Positions 26,435 through 38,400 of a stretch of 64,000 nt of DNA are shown here, in pieces; position 1 is the first letter of the stretch, and each line of letters starts with the position of its first letter. The position numbers and the translations under genes are program-made. Below the pieces are notes generated by a model that was not told the origin of the DNA, searched no databases, and saw only the letters and a program-made list of their open reading frames with translations. Source of the stretch: Parapristionchus giblindavisi (taxonomy: Eukaryota > Nematoda > Chromadorea > Rhabditida > Diplogasteridae); contig CALSFV010000371.1 in the NCBI GenBank assembly GCA_943737045.1, positions 1 through 64,000 of the forward strand, given 5' to 3'.

Positions 26435-26440
26435 TATAAT

Positions 26441-26471
<31 letters not shown>

Positions 26472-28514
26472 GTAGTAGTAGTATACTTTATACGGCGCAA
26501 AAGTAAAGTATAGTTCGTGATTTTCGTGGTATTGCAATTTTCTTAAATGGTGAAATAGTTCATACGGTTAATGGTACAGTACATCAAAATGTGAACATGA
26601 TAAAGAAGAATTAATTAATTGACTGAATTATAATAATATTTAACTATTATAAGTTAATTCTTACTTCCTCATCCGCCTTCTCTTCCTTGACAGAAAGTTT
26701 CTCTATCTTCTTCGTCGTATTCTTCACCTCATTATCACCTACAAACATCGATCGTTATTGACTCAGTAGTGTTGGCAATGTGCCAAATTATACATTCATG
26801 GCAGTTAACCCCAACATCCCTCCTAGAACCCAACCAGAGGTCGTAGCCATGAACGGTCGCAAATCGTTTGTCAACAAACGAGACGTCACATAGGCGGAGG
26901 CGTTAGCTAGAGGTCCTCCCCTTACGCTTGTGGCTTAACATTTGCAGCAAACGGTTTGCCACCTTTCATGGAAACCTTTGCTGGAGGATCTGCAGATCAA
27001 TTACTAAATGTGAAAAATTTATCAATGCTGAACATGCACAACGCTAATGCAAAACAATAAAGGCACTCCTCTGTTTTTTAGCCCACGTACAAAATTGCCT
27101 GTGTCAAAACCCAGTGAAGTGCCACAATACCAATAAACATAAAACAAAAAATAGCGTACTGCAGAACCAGAACTTGGCCCTGGTCACTCGCAAGGCCGCA
27201 TCGCCAATCTTGTATCCGTTCAGATCACTCACGGCCTCGTTCGCCAATGCATTCGTCTGCAAGCGTAATGCATATAAATACCGTAATCGCCAGTGCTGCG
27301 ATTTCCGATTTTCCGACATTTTCCGGAAAACTTCCGATTTCCGAAAACATTTTTTCCCGAACAGCCCTGGTACTCACCGGGTACTTGATCTGCGCGAATC
27401 CCTTGTGGCCAGTAGCGCTGACGGGCATGTGGAAGGCCTCCAGCTTGCCTGAGTACAATCAATCGATAATACATCCAATCGATAATATGATCAATCGATC
27501 TTGGCACATTGCCAACTACTACCACTCACCAATGTCCTCGAAGATCTTGCGCACTTCGAACATCTTGAACGAGCTGGGAATGTTTCTGACTATGATTCGA
27601 CCTGGAAAAAACAGTATTAATGGATCACACTTATGAGGTACGGTGGTCGCTGGATTACGGTAATTATCGATTGATATACCGTACCCATGATGGCTTCTGG
27701 AGAATAATCCAGCTCATCGTGGCGATAGGCGCGAGGTTGACTCATCAGCGGCTGTGGTCGAGAGACTGAAAATCAATCAATATTTGGTTATTTCGCAAAT
27801 CAATCGATACATGTCAAGCAAGCAATCGATGAATCAAGCGATCTGTATTGTTGTGCGGCCAATTTTTAAAGGGAGAGAAACCATTGTCAAATACAGTAGT
27901 CTAAACTACCCTGGAAAAGGGCATCTTATGCTGTGTGCAGACTCTCACCACGAAGAGCACAACTCTCCTGTATTTGGAATTTGAGCAAATCAATGTAGCC
28001 ATTTGTCTTGAGATATATATGCAAATTGGAAGGAATGAGAGTGAACATATGAACACATTTGACAACTTGTGCATACCCGAGTATGCAAAATTTGTTAAAT
28101 ACGACTATTATTGCCACCATTGTAACGTCAAGATGAGAGTCCCGCACGAGGTAAACACGTATATTGATAAAGGTTACTCTCCCTTTAATAAGAAAACTTG
28201 ATTTCTGTTATTATTTTTAAATCAGCAATATTCCTTCAGATCGTACCGTTAGTAGCTGAACCCGCGGTTGGTGGACGACCATAGGCAGCTGAAAAATCAG
28301 TCAATAAATCAATACGGTCTACGCTACAAACTACAGCAGTACTACACTGGTTTTGTGCTTAAAAGGCGTTACCGACTTGAAACTACTTTCAGTAAAGTAA
28401 GAGTCAGTGGCATCACGTTTTTTAAACTTTAAATAGACTTACAAGTCAACTGAAAGCGAAAGTGCAAGTACACTTCTAGTTTTGAAATACCAGAGCAACT
28501 ACAAACAACAAATG

Positions 28515-28561
<47 letters not shown>

Positions 28562-31500
28562 ATGTACTCACAGCGATCCTGGAAATGACCGGAGCTATCG
28601 TTGTTGTTCTTGTTGTTCTTATTGTTGCCGGCCTTGTCAGCAAACAATTGCGATCCTACAATATGATTTATTAAAACTTAAAGTGTACTTGAAATACGTC
28701 ACTCTCTTAAAGCTTGGTTTAATTGAAATTTAAATTTGAAGAGGCTGACACCTTTGTCGACGGTCTCTTCCACGCTCTACGCTCTCTCGTTGTTTGCGAG
28801 CAGAGAAATAGAGTGCGCAATGAAGAGACCACACTCGCCGTTTAATTTATTACACCTTATTGGAGAACATACCACTTTGAGCAGGCGTTGCGGTAGCCCA
28901 CGACTTGGCATCGCTGTTATTCTTAGCAGTAGTCGTCGACCACTCGTGCTTCTCCAGCACCTTCAGTGCTTCGTCGAAGACGACGGCGAATGAGCGAGCA
29001 AAGTGGACCAGTGACAACTGACGGAATTAATTAATTAATTAATTAATTAAAATATATATCCCACCATGTACAGAATCTGTGCTACTGATGTCACTCGTCC
29101 AGTATAATTTTAATTACACAGCATGAAAAATCGAAACTAAATTTGAGGAAAAAGTGATTAGTGGAACCTAATTAGATAAAATTTGATTAAGGACCCTAAT
29201 TAGGAAAGTATAAAGTGTGCCCCCGTAATAATCTGGAACTCATTACTCGCGGAGCAAATTATTCAAAACGCGATTTTAAAATTGCTTTGTGTTTTTATCG
29301 GTTTTTAATATTGTTGCAGTGTTATTTCTTTGTATTGAATGTTTCGTGGATAATATAAGATCATTCTAGAACGATCTTCGCTATCACAATTGGTTTCATC
29401 ATTGCGTTTCGTTGACCAATTGTTGACTGTATTTCCTCGAATAAAGTCTTGTTCTTACCCTGTTCTTTATCAGTTATCCAAGAGGTTCGCAACCTTATTT
29501 TATCTAATAATCATCTGTTAGGTGTTCTACTAGGGTACGGGTATTCCTATTGTGAATATAGCCACTATCGATTACATTATTAATGAATCATTTCAAGTCT
29601 CGTGAAGCTAGCGTATTCAGGTATATTATTTATTATCTACTGAAATCTCTCCTTTTATTTCTTTATCATGATCGGACGTATTGAGTATTGAGTTTTTCTC
29701 GTTTTGATTGGCTTGTTTGATAAACGAAGGAATGTTTAGATTCACAAAATCATCAACTGAACAATCATGTCGTTGGTATAAGAAGTTTGTAACACTCGCG
29801 TCCCTTCGACATTATTCCTCTCTATTCACATGGATTATATCTAAATCAGAGAAAGATCTTCTCATCTCATGGTGGAAAAAGACAAGGTATTTATAATCAT
29901 TATGACATTATCTATATATTTTTAGGATGTATAACAAGGGAACCGAGAATGGCGGGGACCATCCGTACAAAATTCGTTGACATAGGTCGACTAGTACCCC
30001 CCAGGGGGTCACAGAACTGTTTTGAACTGTTTGGATATTTACTTCCTTGGTACCGAAAATCGATTATGAAAATGTGATGGAAATTTGGGCGCGAGCCCCT
30101 TGGAATAGTGTCAAACACGCTGTGTCCTCCGTAGCCAAGTGGTTAGAGTGCCGGATTAGCTTTTGGAATGTCGTGGGTTCGAATCCCCCCTACTACAACT
30201 TCTTTTGCTGTATTTTTTTCAGTGCTTTTCAACAGGCATTTTCAAAGTCAAATTTCATTTTCAACAACAACAATAACAACAACCACAATCAACAACGATG
30301 GAGAAGTACGCTTTCCGCATCGGGGACGGATGCTATAACCGCGAGAGGAGCAGAAAGAGCACGGAGCTATCGATCCCTTCATCGGTAGATCATCGATCGA
30401 TCTCTAGACTGGCAATTAATCCTGTACCTCCCGCGCTTTTTCCAGGAACTGTTCTGGAGAAGCCAGTTGTATCCTTCGTTCGTTCTACAAGCCTTCAATT
30501 CTTCTCTCTTCTCGAATGGAGTTCGACTTTGACCCAGTGTCTGCCAAGGCTGTTTCTGCCCAGATCGCCCTCACCTTCGACCCCTCCCAGATCACTCGTG
30601 CCTCCCTCGACTCATCGGAGACTCATGTACGGCTTCTTCAAGGGCGGCTTCATCGCGGACCGCCCTCCTCGCTTCGTCGGCCCTAAGGAGTTCATCTTCG
30701 GCAAGGGATCGATGGCTCCGTGCTCTTTCTGCTCCTCTCGCGGTTGCAGCATCTGTCCCCGATGCGAGAAGCCGTTCTGCTTCAACTGCTTCTGGGTACT
30801 TCTCCATCGTTGTTGATTTGTGGTTGTTGTTATTGTTGTTGTTGAAAATGAAGTTTGACTTTGACAATGTCTGTTGGAAAGCACTGAAGAAATACAGCAA
30901 AAGAAGTTGTAGTAGGGGGGATTCGAACCCACGACATTTCAAAAGCTAATCCGGCACTCTAACCACTTGGCTACGGAGGACACAGAGTGTTTGACACTAT
31001 TCCAAGGGGCTCGCGCCCAAATTTCCATCACATTTTCATAATCGATTTTCGGTACCAAGGAAGCAAATATCCAAACAGTTCAAATCAGTTCTGTGACCCC
31101 CTGGAGCGTACTAGTCGACCTATGTCAACGAATTTTGCACTGATGGTCCCCGCCATTCTCGGATCCCTTGTAAGTCACTATACCGCAACTGGGTAGTGTA
31201 ATGCGTCGTTACATTTACCTTTCTCGCCCATTCCCTTGCCTTTCCCCTGCCAGGCTTGCGCACAGCCTTTCCACCAGCATGCCCATCTATGCCTCAAACC
31301 ATCGCAGAGAATAACGTAGGTGGTATATGATAATACACTATATTTTGACACATAACTGGCCATTTGGAATATTCGGATATTGAAGCACAGCATTCCCCCC
31401 AGCGTGTCTACATGTATGAATACGACCTGACTCCGTTTCTATACTGAGTGATAAGGATCAAAGATCATCTTTCAATATTCATATTGCAGACATACGCGCG

Positions 31501-33496
31501 AAGAGCCCAAGACACGTCTACTCTGCTCCCCCAACGAGAACTGTGAAGATGGAATGAAGATAAAATTAGACTCAAGACTCTCGATTTATATTATTGTTGT
31601 TGAAATCACCTTGTTGAATGTTGTTTTCTCGTATTTCCATGTCGTATTTATTGTTAAGTAATTTTATATCATGTTTTCGTCAATAATTGTACGAAAGAAA
31701 TTATTAGGAAACGTTTCCTAATTCACAAAAAAAGAAACTTAATTTTAGTAAATTGAAGCTTAATTTAACTAAATTGAACCTTAATTTGATAAAAATTTGA
31801 ACCTAATTATGGCACAACATTTTCTAATTTTACTCAAATCTAGTTTCGATTTTTGTAAATTAGGTTCTAATTTTTCATGCTGTGTAATTAAGTAGACGAG
31901 TGAAAACCATGCATGAGCGCCGACATGGGGGATGTGGAATGCCCCCTGTAAAAATGACGTTTAGGTGAAATTTTTGAAAAAAAAGTGTAGGTCCCCCTGT
32001 AAAATTAACCATTTTTCGTTCGGATGCCCCCTGTAGAATCGAGCTCCAGGTATCCCGCCCATGTATGGTGAAAAGTGTGTACAATTGGGACGAATGTCAG
32101 TAAAAAACATACATGGGTGGGGTACCTGGAGCTCAATTCTACAGAGGGGGGGGGGGGCATCCGAACGAAAAATGGTTAATTTTACAGGTGGCATTCAGTT
32201 TTCCCTTAAAAATTTCACACTAACATCATTTTTACAGGGGGCATTCCACATGATTTCCAAAAAGCCCTAATGTTACAGGGGGCACCCCATGTCGGCGCCC
32301 ATGTATGATACAAAATATCAGCACCACAACATTTTGGAACTTTTCTTTTTGGAACCATACATTTTCGGTGCCCTCGCTATTGTTTTTATAGTGGGTCGAT
32401 TTTCGAAATATGGTGGGTCAATATAGAGCATTCGTCATTTTTTGCTTAAAAATCGTCATTTTTAGCTTATTTTCGTGTCAAGTAGCTGAAAATGAGCCAT
32501 ATATAGTGGGTCAATCCTCGCATTACGAGGGTATGGCAATGTATGTTTTGGAACAACATTAGTAAACACTTTCATCTTTAAATAAGAATAAAGCACTATA
32601 AAGAACAAAACGGAGATTAGCATTGCTTAGGCACCCACTGCATATAATATGCAGATAGTTTAAGGTATTATTATTATTATTATTAATATTCTTATTATTA
32701 CCGTCTGACTCTTGTCGGTCAAATGCGGCTCGACTTCGACGATGGACTTGTGCAGGTCGGCCACCTTGCTGAGACCATCGCGAGTATTCTGGAGTATCGA
32801 GTATTGGATTACGGTAACCGGCGTGCAGACTACGGTAGGTGATAGGATTTGGTATCAATCAATAAATCGATAAACGCACAAAGTTGGTGTCGACCGCGGA
32901 CTGCAGAACATGGTTCATCTTCAGCAGTAGATAGTCGAGAGCATCCTTTCCCGAAGAGGAGAGCTAAATCAATCAATCAATCAATCAATATTTATCAAGT
33001 TCACACTAAATATCGATTGGCAATTGTATATCATCCAGGCATAGGCCGAATAGCTAGGTCATCGGTGTTTAAAATGCGGTCAGTTGTTTCGATTTTTGCA
33101 AATTTTAGATAAAAATGCGGTCAGGATGTTCGATGTTTGGAAAATTTTGGCTCAAAATGCGGGCAGGCTTGGTACTTTGTAACATACTTTTCGACCTATG
33201 CGTCCAAGCATCTAAATTAATGCTATCTCGCTGGTCTGGCTTTCCGAGAAAAATAGCGGCGCCAAAGTACTGCGAAGATTTCCCTTCTCCACATACTGGA
33301 ATCAAATTCCAAGTGCCATGCTGCACGCTAGAAACGACTTCCTAACACAGTGAAGTTAATGAATTAGTAAAATACACAAAGTTGGCGCACACTCGGCACA
33401 CCACGCCATATCGCAATACCGTAATCCCCTCACATTGGTGGTGATACCGAGCGACGACTGAAGATTCTCCCGATGTCTGCGAGCGATATCATCCAT
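25776..33496 (-). CDS. RRM-domain RNA-binding protein with helical N-terminus, 13 exons
   Basis: Exons: 33496-33434, 32963-32880, 32788-32702, 29017-28873, 28655-28572, 28288-28247, 27765-27685, 27601-27530, 27448-27378, 27256-27160, 26738-26665, 26168-26070, 25853-25776. Phases agree and give 358 residues. Residues 1-110 look helical (MDDIARRHRENLQ, LDYLLLKMNHVLQSAVDTNF, ALKVLEKHEW). An Asn-rich linker (GNNKNNKNNND) follows. One RRM lies at about 197-271, with RNP2-like RIIVRNIP, RNP1-like KGFAQIKY (235-242) and a C-terminal LNGYKIGDAALRVTRAK. It most resembles U2AF65/PUF60-type RRMs, but that is a family impression only. The tail is acidic and ends EEEDEYSN. The 3.7-kb intron at 29018-32701 is swollen by transposons. 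Intron retention after 27160 would give a different, hydrophobic C-terminus. Confidence 0.85.
25938..26052. repeat. MITE family A copy
   Basis: TTTAAATGAACACC at the left and TTCAAATTAGCTCGGTGCGT at the right, palindromic, in the last intron of the RRM gene. Confidence 0.75.
26193..26384. repeat. MITE family B copy inside an (AAT)n tract
   Basis: CATAGGTGGGCGCGCG to GCGTGCCCACCTATG, with AAT repeats on both sides (26171-26192 and 26385-26480). This suggests insertion into a microsatellite. Confidence 0.85.
26850..26972. repeat. MITE family C copy
   Basis: CATGAACGGTCGCAAATCGT and AACGGTTTGCCACCTTTCAT are inverted around a GACGTCACATAGGCGGAGG centre. Confidence 0.75.
28340..28497. repeat. 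MITE family E copy, degraded
   Basis: CACTGGTTTTG at the left and GTTTTGAAATACCAGAGC at the right, intronic. Confidence 0.55.
28511..28564. repeat. (AAAT)n microsatellite
   Basis: About 13 AAAT units next to the exon at 28572-28655. Confidence 0.9.
29935..31170. mobile_element. Foldback element with paired tRNA-like arms and TAA target duplication
   Basis: Ends CAAGGGAACCGAGAATGGCG and CGCCATTCTCGGATCCCTTG, with TAA at 29932-29934 and 31171-31173. The arms are about 430 bp, separated by about 340 bp. Each arm holds a tRNA-like block: A box TAGCCAAGTGG at 30132 and B box GGTTCGAATCC at 30176, and the inverse at 30919-30973. The second transposon copy (54203-56448) has a related uninterrupted TATAAGTTAC site, supporting the TAA duplication. 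Confidence 0.85.
30504..30795 (+). pseudogene. Captured Cys-rich coding fragment inside the foldback
   Basis: Two overlapping short frames with good codon content occur in the centre. One begins MEFDFDPVSAKAVSAQIALT. The other runs from MYGFFKGGF to PCSFCSSRGCSICPRC and ends EKPFCFNCF. The C-x2-C...C-x2-C-x4-C-x2-C pattern could be a zinc-binding module, such as the Cys-rich tail of piggyBac transposases or a captured host exon. A partial inverted copy of the Cys-rich part lies at about 30300-30370. No complete gene is present. Confidence 0.4.
31908..32307. repeat. Palindromic element with CATGNATG ends
   Basis: GCGCCGACATGGGG on the left faces CCCCATGTCGGCGCCCATG on the right. Inner arms share TTCGTTCGGATGCCCCCTGT and its inverse. 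It is in the same large intron of the RRM gene. Confidence 0.8.
32345..32550. repeat. Inverted-repeat element
   Basis: CATACATTTTCGGTGCCCTCG and CGAGGGTATGGCAATGTATG flank about 150 bp containing AGTGGGTC repeats. A fragment also occurs near 24745-24860. Confidence 0.65.
33040..33210. repeat. MITE family D copy
   Basis: CATAGGCCGAATAGCTAGGT at the left, ACATACTTTTCGACCTATG at the right, with three AAAATGCGG-CAGG blocks between. It lies in the first intron of the RRM gene. Confidence 0.8.
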
Positions 33497-34545
33497 GGCT
33501 CAAGCGACAGCTACGGTAGACTAGTACTGTAACGACGTTGATCGATATTCTGGTGCTACCGTATCCCAGCCAACACCGTATAACACCGGTTACGGTAACC
33601 AATTCAAGCCTTACTTCAGATACTGTAACCGTCAGCTCCAACGACTTACTCATCAGCACAACGTATGCATATAAAACCAAAGTAACTTTATTCGAAGAAT
33701 TCGGGTAATCGATATTGAATTATTTGTAGTGCAAGAAGGTAGATCAATGAATGGAATATTGACTGGTATGGTATACCACCGATGGATCTACTACACATAA
33801 TCATCATAAAGGCAAGTAAACGGAGGCATTCCAGGGCTGGAAGCAAGGCAGGGTTAGCACGAGAATGTAGACAGATTTGATTTTAGGGTATACAGTATAC
33901 CGCGGTATACGGTACAATGCACAAACGGTTGACTAGGTTACGGTAGTCCCCGACAGACAAACATGGCAATTTGCAATGTAAATTGGCACATTCATGAGGC
34001 TGATGGGCACAAACATAATCAGTTCAATAGAAACTACAAATGGGAAGATAGATACTATGTTATTATACTTTTACAAAGAAAAAAACTAAACTAGATGCTG
34101 AAAATATAAAAGAAAAAAGTAATAAATGAAAAAAAAATCGAGCGAGAATGAATAGTGCAAATGTGAAATGAAAAAAAGGGAAAACAGAAATAATCAATAA
34201 TACAAAAAGGGAGCAGGGGCTTAGCTATCGCAAGGAGTTTACAAAACAATAATAACAATCAATAAAGTGTGAACTATCGATTGTGATACGGTATGCGCGG
34301 AAGTGATCTTCCCAGGAATAGCACAGAGCATGAACAGCGAGAGGGGGAATAACGAGAAAACAACAAACATTATTTATTATAGCTTCAGGAACAGGAACAA
34401 AAGGGGGTGGGGGTGAGGGCGAGAAGGGAACTGCTTAAAGCATTTAACAGATATGTAGATAGAGGGGGGATCGAATTACGGTGTGTACAGTGGTGCACGC
34501 AGTGCGTCAAATTCAGAGTGAGATTCATCAATCGTCGCCGTGACT
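33497..34545. other. Region between the Q/P-rich and RRM genes
   Basis: AT-rich, with TACCGTA-type short repeats near 33.5 kb and A-rich stretches near 34.1 kb. It should contain the RRM promoter and the 3' UTR of the upstream gene. No exon or RNA gene seen. Confidence 0.5.
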
Positions 34546-35453
34546 TCACACAAAGTCTGCATCGTCAAACTCCTCGAAGCACTGCAAACAACGGATATTA
34601 GTGCAAATGTATGAAATACTCTACCCTCGTACGCATAAGTCCATAACGGCATTTTAAATAATTTCACAATTTCAGAAATCACACTCTTCTAATACATTCT
34701 TTTCGAATAAAGACGACTTATATTCAACAATATCGTGCCAAATATACATCAACGCCGGTTTTTTCAAGACTTAAAGTGCATTTAAAATCCGGCATCAACT
34801 TGGAAGTTTACTTTAAGTAAACTACAAGTGATTATCGTCACTTTTTCACGCATAACCACACTCATACATGGGCAGCCTTTGCCGCTGGAAATTAAAATCG
34901 GGTGGTTCCGTCGCAAAAATCGGGTGGATTGGACGCAAAAATTTCATTTTCGAGTGAATTTTGACTAAATAGTTATCATTTTTTGAATGAATTTCTGCTA
35001 AATCGGGTGGGTTGGGCGCCAAAACCGGGTGGGTCTTGTCGCTAGCGGCAATGCCGCCCATGTGTGACCACACTTCAAGTTTTGAAATACCATAGTCAAA
35101 TAAACCCAGTGATCCTTCGTTCCACAACCTCTCACTCACCCCTTCCTCCTCCTCAAAGTCTTCCAGCTCAAACTTCTGGGCGACATTGTTGTTCATCCTT
35201 CTCGGCATCACCATCGACGGTGCTCCTCCACAGTCGCTCGTCGACGGCTCATTCTATTATAAGTTTTAATTTATCATTGAATCATTCATCATATCATTAT
35301 CATATTATCATTTTCATTTATCATTGAATCATTATCATTATCATACTATCATTATCGTATTATCATTTAATTTATTGAACTGTGACAACAAATGATAAAT
35401 GAATAGTGTGAATCATGTTGTACCAGTTGTACCTTATGTTGAATGTGATGAAG

Positions 35454-35485
<32 letters not shown>

Positions 35486-38400
35486 GTATGTTGTACCTCA
35501 TCATACTTGCCTTCGTCCCCCTCGCCCTCCGATGGTGGCTCATCTCTCGACGTCTTCAACGATGGACCCGGAGTCGCGGCCGATTCACGCTGGGCTCTTG
35601 CTATCTCCTGAAGAGACGAATGACAGTTGCGTGACAATGACATGAATGCCGTATGCGATCATATAATCGCAAATGTCATTCTAATAAATTGCTAATAAAT
35701 AAAATTCTCCTGCAGAGACGAATGACAGTTGCGATCATGCCATACGGTCGAATCCATGAACGCTGGCAATCCGTTTGCCGGCAAACGTGACGTCACAAGC
35801 GTAGGCGGAGGCGTTTGCCATAGATCCCCCCCTACGCTTGTGACATCACGTTTGCCGGCAAACGGATTGCCAACGTTCATGGATACCAATACAGTATGTC
35901 ACAGAATCACAAATGTCATTGCAATAATCGTATCTTTCCTTTGGCAAATCGTTAGAGATGGATAGCATTGACATATTTTATTCATTTATTAAGTTACTAT
36001 GCCGAACCAGCTCTTGGACAGCAATTGCGCAGCGGAGTGAGGCCTCGTCCGGGAAGCGCAGCGTAACCTGCACGAGCCAAATTAATCAATCAATAAAATC
36101 AATATTTAGATACGGATCTATAACTCACTCTATTGTTCGTCGTGTCATGGCTGATGAGATGCTCGCCATAATTGAGCGGAAAGTAGTGCCAAGGTTCGTG
36201 GCATAGCCAGCCAGTATACTGTAATTAGAGCACTGGAAAGAAATAAAATTACAAAGAAACAATTGATGGTCCAATTTTGAGCGTGGGTCGTATTTTTAAA
36301 ATGCAAACATTTGCGGAAGAAATCTTGTTTACCCCCGAAACAAATTGAATAGCTGACAAGTATCCAAAGTTGGCAAAATGCCAAGCCCGAGCGGCCTACA
36401 GTAAACCAAAATTCCGTTCGAAAGTTAGCGCTCTACAAATGTCACGTTGTCGTTCACGACACGGTACTTCTTCGGTTTCTGGCGGCGCGCTTCCCGTCTC
36501 GCAAATGTAACACTGCATGACCAAATCAATCAATAATATTGACAATATCTACCGTACCCTATCCGTTCTGTGGTACAATCGCGTCCCGTCCGGCTCCACT
36601 CTCTCCGACTCGTTGTTGTAGCGCTGCAGCAATTGGTGGTTGTCAACGAGCCTGAATAGGTCAAGATCAAGACTAATTTTTAATCGATAAAGTTTTTAAA
36701 AAATCAATAATAGAGATTTACCAGATATGATCGCGGCCATTGCGAACCTTCACGTCAGAGAGGCGAATGAGAAATGTCCCTTTCTGAAAAGATCAAAGAT
36801 CAAACTACAAAAAGCCTAATCACAAAAACACAGAACAAAGATCAAAGATCAAGCCATCGTACCGGCCATGCCATTCGGGCCTTTCTCGTTCGCAAGTCCT
36901 GAGCATGGGTCGTTGGGCCTTTCTTAGCAGTCGCCGCTTTGGGCGCCGCAGCGGGTTTGCGACCGCGCGGAGGCTTATGCGGTGCGGCAGTCCTTGATGA
37001 CGCAATTTGTGTGACCTATGAAAATATTATATTCATAGGTCGAATAGCTACAGATTTGATTCGAGTTATGCTACAGATTTGCAAAATGCGGTCAGGTTTT
37101 CACAAAATATTACTTTTCGAACTATGATTTTATTTCAAAATTTGGAGGAAAAAAAAGAAAACCAAACAATCGAGTTCGGTTGATAAAAACGCTAGACGGC
37201 GTACGCAACGCGCCCAAAAGTACAGTAGTAGCAGCATGAAACATACATGTTGTGGCAGCTGCGAATACGGCGTTTGGACAAAGTGAGGGGCGGACGGGCC
37301 GGACATGTCGCTCTCGCAGTAGCCATGGCCGGTTGCGTACTCTGCTGCCTTGGCGGACCTGGACAACGGTGCAGACAATTAGTGATCATTTTCGAAATAT
37401 GGCGTAGATTTTTTTAAATCGAAATTTTTCTCATAAATTCTACTTCTACCTTATCGTATTCTGCTACTACGGTAACCCAATTATAAAGGGAGCTTTACCT
37501 CTCTCAATGGTCTCTAAATTGTGCACGCTATTTCTCTGTGCTCTAACGACGAGAAAGCATTGTGCGTCGAAGAGACCATTGAGAGATCATACTACAGTAA
37601 TTTATACACCAAAAACCCACTTTCTCGGCATCTTTGCCGCTCCGGCGCCACTGGCTCCGCTCCCGCAGCGCGCACGCTTCATCGATCCATTGGAGGAGGT
37701 GCAGGCTGAGTGAGGATTATCGTTTGATCAAGATCAATAAATCAATCAATAATTGGCCTACTTTCCGGTCTGGCATTGGTAGTCGTATCGAGTGGGAGCG
37801 GCGGCAGTGTGAAGGGCATGGAGGCGTCCATTTGGAGCAGCAACTGCTTCTGTTCAAGATAAATAAGTTATTAATTAAATAAATATTTAATTAATAAGAC
37901 AAATGTATCGATGCCATGATGATCATTATTTACACTGCGAGTATATTATAGGCATAACACCCGAGCTGAGTTAAAACACTCCGCTCTGGCAATGCTCTCT
38001 CGCGCGTTCTTTGTCTACGAGAGTGTTGCAAGAGCGAGTATCATATTAGTTTGTGCCTTTAATAGGATTGAATGGACGACTCGATATGGCTCTGCGCGTA
38101 GGCATGAGAGGGTAAGTACCATAGGTGGGCACGCTGGAGGAAAGGCTGTGCGCAAACTGGGGAATTGTAAGGCAAGGCTATGCGCATGACCATTTTTTGC
38201 ATATTTGAGTGGAAATTTTCCAATTTTTGTGAGGCAAAGCTATGCGCAAGGCCCCGCAAGGGAAGTCAAGGCTATGTGCAATAAGATTTCGTTTTCACGC
38301 GCCCACCTATGGTAAGTACGTGGGTGAAGAAACAAGGCAAGAACAACAATTCTCGATCCATCACGTCGGGTTCGTGTTTCAAGAAAGCGCTATGTGCTAC

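Larger units (their letters stand above)
29117..31884. mobile_element. DNA transposon with CACAGCATG ends, copy 1
   Basis: Ends CACAGCATGAAAAAT and ATTTTTCATGCTGTG, with TA at both flanks. A second copy lies at 54203-56448. AT-rich subterminal blocks (CCTAATTAGG, AATTTGATAAAAATTTGAAC) are shared. The element interrupts a large intron of the RRM gene and itself contains a nested foldback at 29935-31170. No intact transposase was found. Confidence 0.8.

Noticed and set aside
27754..28201. Overlapping open frames on both strands within the RRM gene
   Set aside because: They lie in introns of a well-supported multi-exon gene, with no splice-compatible coding signal.
30298..30816. 172-codon open frame
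   Set aside because: It runs through the arms and centre of a foldback element; only the central Cys-rich part has coding character, so I list that as a fragment.
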